Of a DNA stretch of 62,399 nucleotides, positions 54,496-62,399 are shown piece by piece (within the stretch, counting starts at the first letter, position 1; each line of letters opens with the position of its first letter). The notes under the pieces are model-generated. The model saw only the letters and a program-made list of their open reading frames with translations. It did no database searches and was not told the origin of the DNA. The stretch is from Chitinophagales bacterium (GTDB lineage: Bacteria; Bacteroidota; Bacteroidia; Chitinophagales; Chitinophagaceae), in contig JAJPKJ010000014.1 in NCBI GenBank assembly GCA_021323755.1, positions 1 to 62,399 on the forward strand. The letters run 5' to 3'. The translations under genes and the position numbers were made by a program.

Positions 54496-54627
54496 ACAGC
54501 AATTGTTTTGACGAAATGTAGAATGAAGATCGGTTGAAACGCGGAATGGTTGAATCCGATAACCGTCGATTCATTAATGATAAAATACAGTTCAATAAAT
54601 CAACTTTTCTTTTATTCAACCAATCAC

Positions 54628-56352
54628 TCACTTCAGTTTAAGATCAGTAATAATTCCATTGATGCGATTATCCAGTTCTTTTTTTACAGCTTCGAAATCA
54701 TTTGCATTATCCAATTTGGTATTGACGCTGAAATAGAATTTTATTTTCGGCTCGGTGCCGGAAGGTCGTGCAGAGATCTTACTTCCATCTGCTAAAATAA
54801 ATTGAAGCACATTGGAGACGGGTAATTTGATTTCCCATGTTTCACCGGTTTGTAAATTTTTTCCGGATTGTAATTCATAATCGAGTAATTGAATAACTGA
54901 TGAGCCATTGATATTTGTGGGAGGATTTTTGCGATAAGATTCCATCATGTCAGCAATTTCTTTTTGTCCGTTCATGCCTTTTTTGGTGATGGAGATAAGG
55001 CTCTCCTTATAAAAGCCATATTTGATATAAAGCTGAATGAGTTTATTATATAATGTTTTTCCCTGATTTTTTTCATAAGCTGCCATTTCGCATAATAAAG
55101 CAACTGCGCTCACCGCATCTTTATCCCGAAGTTTGGAGCCAATCATTAATCCATAACTTTCTTCTCCACCAATCACATAATTTTCATTGGCTTCTTTTTC
55201 TTTAATCAATTCCGCGATCCATTTAAATCCGGTTAAAACATTATAACATTTGATCCCGCTTTGCCTGGCAATTTCATCAATCATGTCTGTGGTAACGATC
55301 GTTTTTACAACCATGTCGTTATCCTGGGCAATGCCTTTTGCTTTTCTTGCTTCAATCATATAATTAAATGCGAGAACGGCAGTTTGATTTCCGTTCATCA
55401 ACACCCAATCACCATTATTGTCTTTGATGCCAATGCCAACACGGTCTGCATCCGGATCCGTTCCCAACAAAATATCAGCATCAAGTTCTTTTGCTTTTTT
55501 TAAGCCGATACTCATCGCTTCGCTTTCTTCCGGATTTGGATAAACAACCGTTGGAAAATTTCCATCGGGTGTTGCCTGCTCATCGACAACATGAACATTG
55601 GTAAATCCAAAACGTTGCAATACTTCCGGCACTAATTTTATTCCCGTTCCATGAATCGGTGTGTACACAATCCGGAGGTTACGTTGTTTTTCTATAATCT
55701 CTGGATAAACAGATAAACTTCTAACCATGCTCATATAGGCTTCGTCAACTTCTTTTCCAATCACCGTAATATTGTTTTCAGCCCCGGCCCATTTCACTTC
55801 ATCAACAGAAGCAATTTTTTCTACTTCTTTTATGACATTTTTGTCGTGAGGTGGCACCAATTGTCCGCCGTCATTCCAATAAGCTTTGTAACCATTATAT
55901 TCTTTGGGATTATGAGAAGCCGTTAGAACCAATCCACCCTGGCAGCCAAGATAACGGATGGTAAAACTTAATTCCGGCGTTGGTCTCAGTGACTGAAACA
56001 AATAGACTTTAATTCCATTTGCTGCAAAAACCTTAGCCGCAGTTTCGGCGAAAAAGCGACTGTTATTGCGGCTATCATAGGCAATGGCCACTTTTGGCTG
56101 CGTTGAAAAAGATTGTTTGAGATAATTGGCATATCCCTGCGTAGCCATTCCCACGGTGTATTTATTCATGCGATTAGTGCCAACTCCCATTATTCCGCGC
56201 AAACCACCGGTTCCAAATTCAAGGTTCCGGTAAAAGCTTTCGGTTAATTCAGTAGGGTTTTCTTTTTGCAACCGTCTAATTTCATCTTTGGTTTCCTGGT
56301 CATAATTTCCATTTAACCAGGTATCTATTTTCAGCTGTGTAGCGCCGTCCAT
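54628..56352 (-). CDS. Alpha-D-phosphohexomutase (phosphoglucomutase/phosphomannomutase)
   Basis: The 574-residue enzyme interconverts hexose 1- and 6-phosphates. The phosphoserine loop is TASHNPKEYNGYKAYW near residue 145, the Mg loop is GTDPDADRVGIG near 303, the sugar loop is GGEESYG near 401, and the phosphate-binding loop is ARPSGTEPKIKFY near 540. The family cannot be told apart further by motif; the size and NLEFGTGGLRGIMG point to the PGM2-like branch. I chose ATG 56352 (MDGATQLKIDTWL); an in-frame upstream start adds 12 residues of no family likeness. Confidence 0.93.
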   Translation of the reverse strand: MDGATQLKIDTWLNGNYDQETKDEIRRLQKENPTELTESFYRNLEFGTGGLRGIMGVGTNRMNKYTVGMATQGYANYLKQSFSTQPKVAIAYDSRNNSRFFAETAAKVFAANGIKVYLFQSLRPTPELSFTIRYLGCQGGLVLTASHNPKEYNGYKAYWNDGGQLVPPHDKNVIKEVEKIASVDEVKWAGAENNITVIGKEVDEAYMSMVRSLSVYPEIIEKQRNLRIVYTPIHGTGIKLVPEVLQRFGFTNVHVVDEQATPDGNFPTVVYPNPEESEAMSIGLKKAKELDADILLGTDPDADRVGIGIKDNNGDWVLMNGNQTAVLAFNYMIEARKAKGIAQDNDMVVKTIVTTDMIDEIARQSGIKCYNVLTGFKWIAELIKEKEANENYVIGGEESYGLMIGSKLRDKDAVSAVALLCEMAAYEKNQGKTLYNKLIQLYIKYGFYKESLISITKKGMNGQKEIADMMESYRKNPPTNINGSSVIQLLDYELQSGKNLQTGETWEIKLPVSNVLQFILADGSKISARPSGTEPKIKFYFSVNTKLDNANDFEAVKKELDNRINGIITDLKLK

Positions 56353-56627
56353 TTTTAATGATTTAAGATGATATGGTGAAGTGAACAAAAAACTAATTTC
56401 GGTAAGATTGAGAATATTAGCAAATCTGCTTGGTTAAACCTGTTTGTAGAAATCGAATCCAAACAAAGATTTTTAAAAAAGACAAATTTGTTAGTATTTT
56501 TACGGCGCAAATGCTTACCAGTATTGAATTTATAACTAAGCTTTCACAAAAAAGGCAGTAAATTTGATATGATTGATTAATCCGCACCGTGAAGAGGTAG
56601 AAAATTTTTTATCTTAACCGGAAACAA

Positions 56628-57983
56628 ATGGTTACTTACCTGTTACTTCGAGACAACAAACAACTTGGACCTCTTACTTTAGATCAACTTACCGAAAAAG
56701 GATTAAAAGCCTATGATTTAGTTTGGGTTGAAGGAAAAAGTGCAGCATGGCGTTACCCTTCTGAAATTGAAGAATTAAAACCGTTTGCGCCTGTTGTTGA
56801 AGAGCAGCCGTTCGATCGTTTTTATAAAAAGCCCGTTGCAGAAAATAAACCCGTAAATATTCCCAAAAAAGAAGTTCTTGTCATGCAGGAAGAAATTCCT
56901 GCTCCAATTGAAAAACAGTATGCAAGTGTTTCCCGCAGCGATAAAAAGGTATATGTTACCTTACCGGGTGCACGACCTGCCGCCGCTTCGGTACCTTTAA
57001 TCAAAGCAGATACTCAGCAATCCAAAATAATAATCAAAGACCAGGAGATTTTAAGTGAAGAAAAATTTGTCAATCAAAATAACTTTGGAAAAGAATTTCT
57101 ACAATCTGCTGAGGCAGAAAAGAATCAATATGTAGAAAAAAATCATCAAAGACAGATTTCGCCGGTCAGAAAAAATATTCTCAAACCTTTTATGGTAGGC
57201 GCAGGCGTGGTTGCTCTATTAGCAACCGGCATTGCGATCGGTTTTTACATCAATAAACCAGCAGCAATTCCTGGCTCACAAAAAATTATTGAAACGAATA
57301 AGCAAGCTGAGTCCATAGGTAATACACAGGAAAATAAGCCTACTCAATCAAGTGTGGCCGCCGTGCCTGTTTCTGATAATAAACTCATTGATGATAATGC
57401 AAACAATAACCAGCTGAATAATAACAAAACTGACAATAACATCGCCGGCAATAACACAAAAACTCCGCTTATAGACCCGATAACCGGGAAGAATAATGAT
57501 TCGCCCGCTGAAAACAAAAAGACCACAGAAAAGAAATCAAAGAATGTCCTGCCTCAAAAGATACCGGTCAATACTCCGCCGGCTGCTGATTCCGACCTTA
57601 GTCAAAAAGCGGGAATCGCGCACAGACAATCATCTCATCGCGGAGATGAAATTTCTGAGAAAGCTGTTTTAAAAACAAATATTGCCGATATGGTTGGTGT
57701 CACTGCAGGCAAATATTCTATTGGAACTTTCGGCGGCATCTCTAACTTACAGCTTACCGTTAGTAACCATTCTGTTTACCCGCTCGATCTTGTTGTTGTT
57801 GAAGTTCAATATGTTCAAGCCAACAAGAAAATCTTTAAAACTGAAAATGTTTATTTCCGCAATATCAATGGTGGTGCAGCATTAATGCAGGAAGCTCCTA
57901 AAAGTCCACGAGGAATAAAAGTTGAATACAAGATTGTACTTATCAACTCAAAAGAGTCCGGACTTTCCTATTCGGGTAGTTAA
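56628..57983 (+). CDS. GYF_2-type domain protein with one membrane helix
   Basis: The 451-residue protein begins with a GYF_2 (DUF4339-like) domain (residues 1-55, YLLLRDNKQLGPLTLDQL and DLVWVEGKSAAWRYP). A low-complexity cytoplasmic part follows, then a single membrane helix near residues 188-210 (GAGVVALLATGIAIGFYI). An Asn-rich linker (about 250-300) and a C-terminal beta-rich domain with LTVSNHSVYPLDLVVVEVQY come after. The topology suggests a cytoplasmic GYF domain and a periplasmic C-domain. GYF domains bind proline-rich peptides, and the ligand here is unknown. Confidence 0.75.
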   Translation: MVTYLLLRDNKQLGPLTLDQLTEKGLKAYDLVWVEGKSAAWRYPSEIEELKPFAPVVEEQPFDRFYKKPVAENKPVNIPKKEVLVMQEEIPAPIEKQYASVSRSDKKVYVTLPGARPAAASVPLIKADTQQSKIIIKDQEILSEEKFVNQNNFGKEFLQSAEAEKNQYVEKNHQRQISPVRKNILKPFMVGAGVVALLATGIAIGFYINKPAAIPGSQKIIETNKQAESIGNTQENKPTQSSVAAVPVSDNKLIDDNANNNQLNNNKTDNNIAGNNTKTPLIDPITGKNNDSPAENKKTTEKKSKNVLPQKIPVNTPPAADSDLSQKAGIAHRQSSHRGDEISEKAVLKTNIADMVGVTAGKYSIGTFGGISNLQLTVSNHSVYPLDLVVVEVQYVQANKKIFKTENVYFRNINGGAALMQEAPKSPRGIKVEYKIVLINSKESGLSYSGS

Positions 57984-58147
57984 CAATTTATTTACCTCAA
58001 AGTAAGTTCAAATTTTTGCACATTTTTTTTCATTGGCATATAAGTTGATTAATTTATTGAACTAACCCGCCTACAAGATTTCATTAATATTTTTTCAGAT
58101 AAAGATTTATCATGCGATTTTACATGTGCTCACGCTAAACCTGTTTT

Positions 58148-58453
58148 ATGAAGAAAGGAGTTATTCAGTTTTTTTTGTTGTTGATTGCCATCATCAGTAT
58201 TCATGCAATCAAAATTTTAAGGAAACCGGCTATAAAGGGAGAAATATCGCCTGCTAAAAATGTAAAAAATGTGTTGTTGATTTCCGGTGATGATTCTGTC
58301 AAAACCAATGTGGTAAATGGAAGTTTTAGCGCTTCTGTTTCGCCGGGTTTCTGGAAACTGATCATTAAAACAAATAAAAGCAATATTGTTTTTCCAACTA
58401 TTGAGACTGTTGAAGGAACCAACAATGATCTGGGTAAAATAAGATTGGAATGA
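58148..58453 (+). CDS. Small secreted protein of unknown function
   Basis: The 101-residue protein has a hydrophobic N-terminus (residues 5-20) that could be a signal peptide or anchor. A small beta-rich domain follows, with KNVLLISGDDSVKTNVVNGSF and SVSPGFWKLIIKT, reminiscent of carboxypeptidase-regulatory-like sandwich repeats. It is followed by a strong terminator. No function can be assigned. Confidence 0.6.
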   Translation: MKKGVIQFFLLLIAIISIHAIKILRKPAIKGEISPAKNVKNVLLISGDDSVKTNVVNGSFSASVSPGFWKLIIKTNKSNIVFPTIETVEGTNNDLGKIRLE

Positions 58454-58481
58454 ATTTATTATAAGGACGGTTTATTAGAAC

Positions 58482-58509
58482 GGCTGACTTTTTCAGGTCA
58501 GCCTTTTTT
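58482..58509 (+). terminator. Rho-independent terminator
   Basis: GGCTGAC (58482-58488) and GTCAGCC (58497-58503) form a 7-bp stem with an 8-base loop followed by six T residues. It ends the transcript of the small secreted protein. Confidence 0.92.
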
Positions 58510-58545
58510 ATTCTTGTTTCACTATCTTGCCGGTTCAATTTTTTC

Positions 58546-59832
58546 ATGAAAAATATTTTATTATTCGGGGCAGGCAAATCAGCAACCTGTTTGATCGAAT
58601 ACCTGATCGATGAAATCAAAACGCAGGATTGGCAACTGACCATTGCTGATAATAATTTAGCGTTGATCCAATCCAAGACCGGGAATGCCCAAAAAACAGT
58701 TGCTGTTTCAATTAATATTGAAAATGAAAATGATCGAAGACTTTTGATCAAAAATGCAGATATCGTCATTTCACTGCTTCCACCCTCATTACACTTCCTG
58801 ATCGCAAAAGATTGTATTGAGTTTAAAAAGAATCTGCTCACGGCATCCTATGTTGATGAGAACCTGAAGAAACTCGAAACTGAAATAAAAAACAATCACC
58901 TGATCTTTTTGTGTGAAATGGGTCTGGATCCCGGCATTGATCACATGAGCGTGATGCAAATGGTAACTAAAATAAAAGATAAAGGTGGCAACATAATATC
59001 ATTCAAATCGCACACCGGCGGATTAATTGCGCCGGAATATGATAATAATCCATGGCATTATAAAATAAGCTGGAACCCCAGGAATATAGTATTATCAGGG
59101 TCTTCAGGAGCTGTGTATAAAGAGGATGGAGAGATAAAGAATATGGATTACGAAAGTTTATTTGCAAATTGCAAGACAGTTTCAGTGCCGGACATTGGCG
59201 AACTCGCTTATTATCCCAACAGAAATTCATTGAACTATATAGATGTCTATGCCTTGAAAGAAGCAACTACTTTCATCCGCACGACACTACGTTATCCCGA
59301 ATTTTGCAATGGGTGGAAAAATATTGTTTCAGCAGGGTTAACCAACGACAAACTGATCATTAATAATTCCGGATTAAGTTTTAAGGAATGGTCATCACCC
59401 ATCGCTCCATTTATAAGTGAGGAGAATAAACGGCAATTTGAATATCTTGGTTTTTTTGATGATGAGATCGTTCCATCTTCGGCAAAAACTTCTGCAGACA
59501 TTCTTCAGTATTTATTAGAAACAAGGTTAGTGATGGAGGCAAAGGATAAGGACATGATCGTGATGCTGCATGAATTGGAGTTTGAAGAAGGACCTTCAAA
59601 ACATAAAATTGAAAGCAGTTTAATTGTCTTTGGAGAAAATAATATTAAAACGGCGATGGCAAAGACCGTCGGATTGCCACTGGGGATTGCCGCAAAATTC
59701 ATCCTGGAAGGAAAAATAAAACTAACGGGAATCCATATCCCAATATTACCCGAAATTTACGAACCTGTTCTTGGCGAATTGGGAAAACACGGGATTATCT
59801 TTCAGGAAAGATCAATTGACATCAATATTTAA
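58546..59832 (+). CDS. Saccharopine dehydrogenase-like protein (L-glutamate-forming, LYS9-like)
   Basis: The 428-residue protein has an N-terminal Rossmann motif ILLFGAGKSATCLIEYL, the family block DIVISLLPPSLHF near residue 73 and MGLDPGIDHMSVM near residue 125. The last two are typical of the saccharopine dehydrogenase (NADP, glutamate-forming) half of aminoadipic semialdehyde synthase. The likely reaction is saccharopine to glutamate plus aminoadipic semialdehyde in lysine catabolism. The partner lysine-ketoglutarate reductase could be the gene at 2.9-4.1 kb. A TATCTTGC box lies 15 bases before its ATG. Its 3' end overlaps the convergent next gene by 21 bases. Confidence 0.88.
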   Translation: MKNILLFGAGKSATCLIEYLIDEIKTQDWQLTIADNNLALIQSKTGNAQKTVAVSINIENENDRRLLIKNADIVISLLPPSLHFLIAKDCIEFKKNLLTASYVDENLKKLETEIKNNHLIFLCEMGLDPGIDHMSVMQMVTKIKDKGGNIISFKSHTGGLIAPEYDNNPWHYKISWNPRNIVLSGSSGAVYKEDGEIKNMDYESLFANCKTVSVPDIGELAYYPNRNSLNYIDVYALKEATTFIRTTLRYPEFCNGWKNIVSAGLTNDKLIINNSGLSFKEWSSPIAPFISEENKRQFEYLGFFDDEIVPSSAKTSADILQYLLETRLVMEAKDKDMIVMLHELEFEEGPSKHKIESSLIVFGENNIKTAMAKTVGLPLGIAAKFILEGKIKLTGIHIPILPEIYEPVLGELGKHGIIFQERSIDINI

Positions 59833-61131
59833 TTTACCGATCAGATGATAACCAAGACTTCTGTAAACAATGATGTATTTGCCCTTTCGCAGGTACAATA
59901 AATAATTCCCCTTGCTTGTTGGGATATAACTTTGATCAGCCGGCACAATTTTTCCCGGCCCCGATTCATTGGCTTCTGACTGATAATAAGCCTGGACCAG
60001 GAAGACATCTTTAAGATTTGGATTCACATAAACCGGCTGCCGTAAACCGTTCAATGAAAGCCAGTCTGGTCTTCCGTCCCGATAAACAGTTTGGGGATGT
60101 ATAACGCTGATATCATAGCTATCATTATTGGTAATGCTCAATGGTTCATTAATTACCATTGCAACTGAAGGCGTTTTTAGCAGGAACTTTTGGGTGTATG
60201 CTTTATATAACGCGTTCCCATAGCCGAAATTGCTTCCTTCAGTCATCTCTGTCTGATCAATGGTTAACGGATCAATACCAGAAATTTTTTTAAACATCAT
60301 CGCCATTGGAATATAATTCGTGTCACTGGACTTTTCAGCAATATGACCATAGCTCGCCAGTACAAAAATTTTTGCTGACGGATCTTTTTTAATGACGGCG
60401 TAAATATTTCGCGCTTGCACAGAATCGCGTTGCGCGGCATTGTGTTCATTGCTAAAAGCCAAAGTATCATCATAGGAAACCAAAGTGAAACCGATCTCCA
60501 GCGCGCGTCTTATCAATTCTCCGGCAATTGGTTCAGCGCTATAATAACCGGTGTTGCTGGTGAGTTTGTTTAATGAATGATTGGAGTAATTATTAAGCAT
60601 TTCCAAAGCCAGGTAATGAAATCCTTTATTGTATAGCTCTTCGAGTAAGGAAATGGCAAAAACGCGATGCAATGATTTTGCATTCGCTTCATTCAGCATA
60701 ATCACCTGGTAATTTTTTGCAAGAAAAGAAATATACCTCCTTGCATCTACGTGCTGGATTCCTTTTAATTCGCTAACTGTTTTTTCAATTTTCTTTTCCG
60801 ACAACTCGTCAACCATTTCGTAGGATTGTTCTTCAAACTCCAGTACGCTATGATAATCTTCCGTAAAAGAAATGGCCTCGCTCAATTGATTATTGTAATC
60901 ATCGCCAAACACAGATCTAAATTTACTTTCCTGTTTAAAAAATTGATACAGAGGATACAGATAATGTAGGTTGCCGGCAGGTTGCAGGGTGATATTATCC
61001 AAAGCCGAATCATATCCACGGGGATAATATTTTACGGCAAACGATTTTAACTTCTGCAAATTCGGATCAGCCTGCGCAAACACAACTGACTGAGTCATCA
61101 ACATCAATAATCCACCTATGAGCCATTTCAT
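59812..61131 (-). CDS. Secreted Ere/ChaN-like (Tiki superfamily) protein
   Basis: The 439-residue protein has a signal peptide (residues 1-19, ending VVFAQ). Its central domain has LNEANAKSLHRVFAISLLEELYNKGFHYLALEML near residue 145, here marked by NEANAKSLHRVF and HYLALEML. VLASYGHIAEKS follows near 280. These patterns resemble erythromycin-esterase, ChaN and TraB proteins, where the conserved Glu and His residues form an active or metal site. The usual GExHG is replaced by NEANAKSLHR, so the first motif is unusual. ATG 61131 is chosen because the longer frame begins with TTG. The role is unknown, and heme or other ligand handling is speculative. Confidence 0.6.
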   Translation of the reverse strand: MKWLIGGLLMLMTQSVVFAQADPNLQKLKSFAVKYYPRGYDSALDNITLQPAGNLHYLYPLYQFFKQESKFRSVFGDDYNNQLSEAISFTEDYHSVLEFEEQSYEMVDELSEKKIEKTVSELKGIQHVDARRYISFLAKNYQVIMLNEANAKSLHRVFAISLLEELYNKGFHYLALEMLNNYSNHSLNKLTSNTGYYSAEPIAGELIRRALEIGFTLVSYDDTLAFSNEHNAAQRDSVQARNIYAVIKKDPSAKIFVLASYGHIAEKSSDTNYIPMAMMFKKISGIDPLTIDQTEMTEGSNFGYGNALYKAYTQKFLLKTPSVAMVINEPLSITNNDSYDISVIHPQTVYRDGRPDWLSLNGLRQPVYVNPNLKDVFLVQAYYQSEANESGPGKIVPADQSYIPTSKGNYLLYLRKGKYIIVYRSLGYHLIGKLNIDVN

Positions 61132-61177
61132 CAACACCAATTTGTGCAATGATAGAAAACTGTTTGTTACTGAAAAA

Positions 61178-61906
61178 CTAAAGATGCGAATTCCGTAAAA
61201 TTTGCTGAAGTTCCTTCACTCCTTCTGACGCCGTTTTTTCAATTGCCTTAATATTTTGCAAGGATGACGTGTAAGGAATGCGTTTATCAATAATGAATTT
61301 TGATATAAGCGGAGAAGCATAATTAACCAATCCTGCGGCCGGATATACAACCAACGATGTGCCAACGACAACAAAAATGTCTGCGGTCCGCACTACTGCA
61401 CTGGCTGCCTCAATCATAGGTACCGGTTCTTCAAACCAAACGATATGCGGGCGCAGTTGTTTTCCGTCTGCCGCGACATCTCCCCATTTTATATCATCTC
61501 TTATTTCATAGATCAATTCATGATTATCCTCGCTGCGCATCTTAAAAATTTCGCCATGCAGATGCATTACTTTGGATGAACCTGCGCGCTCGTGCAAATC
61601 GTCGATATTCTGTGTGATGATATGAACATCAAAATCATTTTCCAGTTCCGCTAATCCATAATGCGCAGCATTAGGTTTTGCATCGAGCACATTTTTGCGT
61701 CGCATGTTGTAAAAGTCCAAAACCAACCGGGGGTTTTTTTTCCACGCACGCGGGGTCGCCACTTCGGTAACTTCATAACCTTGCCACAATCCATCGCTGT
61801 CACGAAAAGTTTTCAGTCCACTTTCCGCACTGATTCCGGCACCTGAAAGCACAACGATTTTCTTTTTTGTCTCCACCACGGCTATCTGTCTATTGTGATT
61901 AATCAT
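61178..61906 (-). CDS. Sir2-family NAD-dependent protein deacylase lacking the zinc cysteines
   Basis: The 242-residue protein has GAGISAESGLKTFR at residues 22-35, TQNIDDLHERAG near 97, the catalytic His in HLHGEIF near 115 and GTSLVVYPAAGL near 185. These are the complete NAD-binding and catalytic set of class III sirtuins. The motif YNMRR carries the Y-x-x-R pair that favours removal of succinyl or similar acyl groups. The two C-x-x-C pairs that bind zinc in most sirtuins are missing: the segment after HLHGE contains no cysteine. Its ATG directly abuts the stop of the DUF4349 gene, so the two are cotranscribed. Confidence 0.9.
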   Translation of the reverse strand: MINHNRQIAVVETKKKIVVLSGAGISAESGLKTFRDSDGLWQGYEVTEVATPRAWKKNPRLVLDFYNMRRKNVLDAKPNAAHYGLAELENDFDVHIITQNIDDLHERAGSSKVMHLHGEIFKMRSEDNHELIYEIRDDIKWGDVAADGKQLRPHIVWFEEPVPMIEAASAVVRTADIFVVVGTSLVVYPAAGLVNYASPLISKFIIDKRIPYTSSLQNIKAIEKTASEGVKELQQILRNSHL

Positions 61907-62399
61907 TTAAGATAAAACTTTCGTTTTAGAAACGCGCATTTTCCTGATAATAATCCAGATAACCATTACTCCGATCCATAAAGGCCACAAAGAAATTAAT
62001 GCGACAAATAAACTACCAACCCATTTCAGTCCTTCTTTGAAAGCTTCGGTAACCTGATGCAGATATGTTGGTTCTTTTTCATTGGGTGCACTCGAATTTA
62101 TGATCTCATAGAACGTAAGATTAATTGTACTAAATGTGGTAGAATGATTTAAGTATTCAATTCTTCCGGCAGCAGATTCAAGTTGTTCCTCGATATCATT
62201 GATCTCGTTTTGAACCTGTAAAATTTCGTCCATATTCTTCGCCTGTTTCAGCAGATCAAGATAACGCAGACGAACTTGTTTTTTGGCTTCTATCCTTGAT
62301 TTCATGTCAACTATCTCTGTTGTCACATCGTCTGAATTAATTTTTTTCTCCATTACCTTTTCATTATTGGTGATAAGCTCAGCCATTGCATTGTCAAAC
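61907..62399 (-). CDS. DUF4349-domain membrane protein, C-terminal part
   Basis: The frame stays open to the right edge of the window, so the N-terminus is missing. The visible 164 residues hold the typical coiled-coil part of DUF4349 (MKSRIEAKKQVRLRYLDLLKQ and EILQVQNEINDIEEQLE), the block TTFSTINLTFYE, and one C-terminal membrane helix (WPLWIGVMVIWIIIRK). DUF4349 proteins are anchored in the cytoplasmic membrane with the domain outside; many are lipoproteins. The function is unknown. It is immediately upstream of the sirtuin gene with no intergenic base. Confidence 0.85.
   Translation of the reverse strand, partial: FDNAMAELITNNEKVMEKKINSDDVTTEIVDMKSRIEAKKQVRLRYLDLLKQAKNMDEILQVQNEINDIEEQLESAAGRIEYLNHSTTFSTINLTFYEIINSSAPNEKEPTYLHQVTEAFKEGLKWVGSLFVALISLWPLWIGVMVIWIIIRKMRVSKTKVLS

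Noticed and set aside
1-62399. CRISPR arrays, prophage, integrases, toxin-antitoxin pairs
   Set aside because: No regularly spaced direct repeats, phage structural genes, recombinases or typical small toxin pairs were found on either strand.

Overview
The window looks like chromosomal DNA of a Bacteroidota bacterium, most likely a member of the Chitinophagaceae or a close relative. Base composition is AT-rich. Clear Shine-Dalgarno sequences are mostly absent, and several promoters match the Bacteroidota -7 box TAnnTTTG. The proteins also fit: TonB-dependent receptors with carboxypeptidase-like N-domains, DUF3347 and DUF4349 proteins, GH97, a Zn-cysteine-less sirtuin, and a long Lgt. I see no prophage, CRISPR array, rRNA operon, integrase or intact insertion sequence. 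This is mostly housekeeping and metabolic backbone.

Layout. 1-2.9 kb (+): the end of an ArsR-type regulator followed by small soluble or membrane proteins (SRPBCC, DoxX-like, VOC, DUF4256, YdeI-like). 2.9-4.1 kb (-): a lysine-ketoglutarate-reductase-like enzyme. Then tRNA-Leu(CAA) and a complete SUF iron-sulfur operon (4.5-11 kb): sufB, sufC, sufD, sufS, sufE, a SufT/MIP18-like gene and an Rrf2 regulator. A perfect inverted repeat lies over the sufB promoter. 11-13.7 kb (-): a phosphonate pair, PhnY and PhnA. 13.8-19 kb (-): a large plug-domain surface protein, then thrS-infC with its own terminator. 19.2-21.3 kb (+): two tandem secreted paralogs of unknown function. 21.3-26.3 kb (-): an M28 peptidase, a TonB-dependent receptor and a DUF3347 protein. 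26.3-32.9 kb (+): an ABC-F ATPase, a patatin/outer-membrane-barrel protein and an S9A peptidase.

33-37.3 kb (-): histidine degradation (hutI, ftcD) with a CPA2-type antiporter between them. 37.4-42 kb (-): a TPR protein, gyrA and a phosphoribosyltransferase. 42.1-45.5 kb (+): a membrane Fe-S electron-transfer subunit and a GH97 glycosidase. 45.5-47.4 kb (-): lgt and a bacilliredoxin. 47.7-49.5 kb (+): Hsp20 and an unknown secreted protein. 49.6-52.4 kb (-): speA-type arginine decarboxylase, rplT-rpmI with a structured leader, a hairpin-rich MITE-like element and a small membrane protein. 52.5-56.4 kb (-): a sialate O-acetylesterase and a phosphosugar mutase. 56.6-59.8 kb (+): two envelope proteins and a saccharopine-dehydrogenase-like enzyme. 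59.8-62.4 kb (-): a secreted Ere/ChaN-like protein, a sirtuin and a truncated DUF4349 protein.

The most informative points are the probable autoregulated SUF operon, the separation of thrS-infC from rpmI-rplT (each with its own terminator and leader), the PhnY-PhnA pair without PhnW, the two halves of the saccharopine lysine pathway at opposite ends, the uncharacterised tandem secreted paralogs, and promoter -7 boxes lying only 3-6 nt before several start codons. I did not find a convincing wholly new defence or mobile system.
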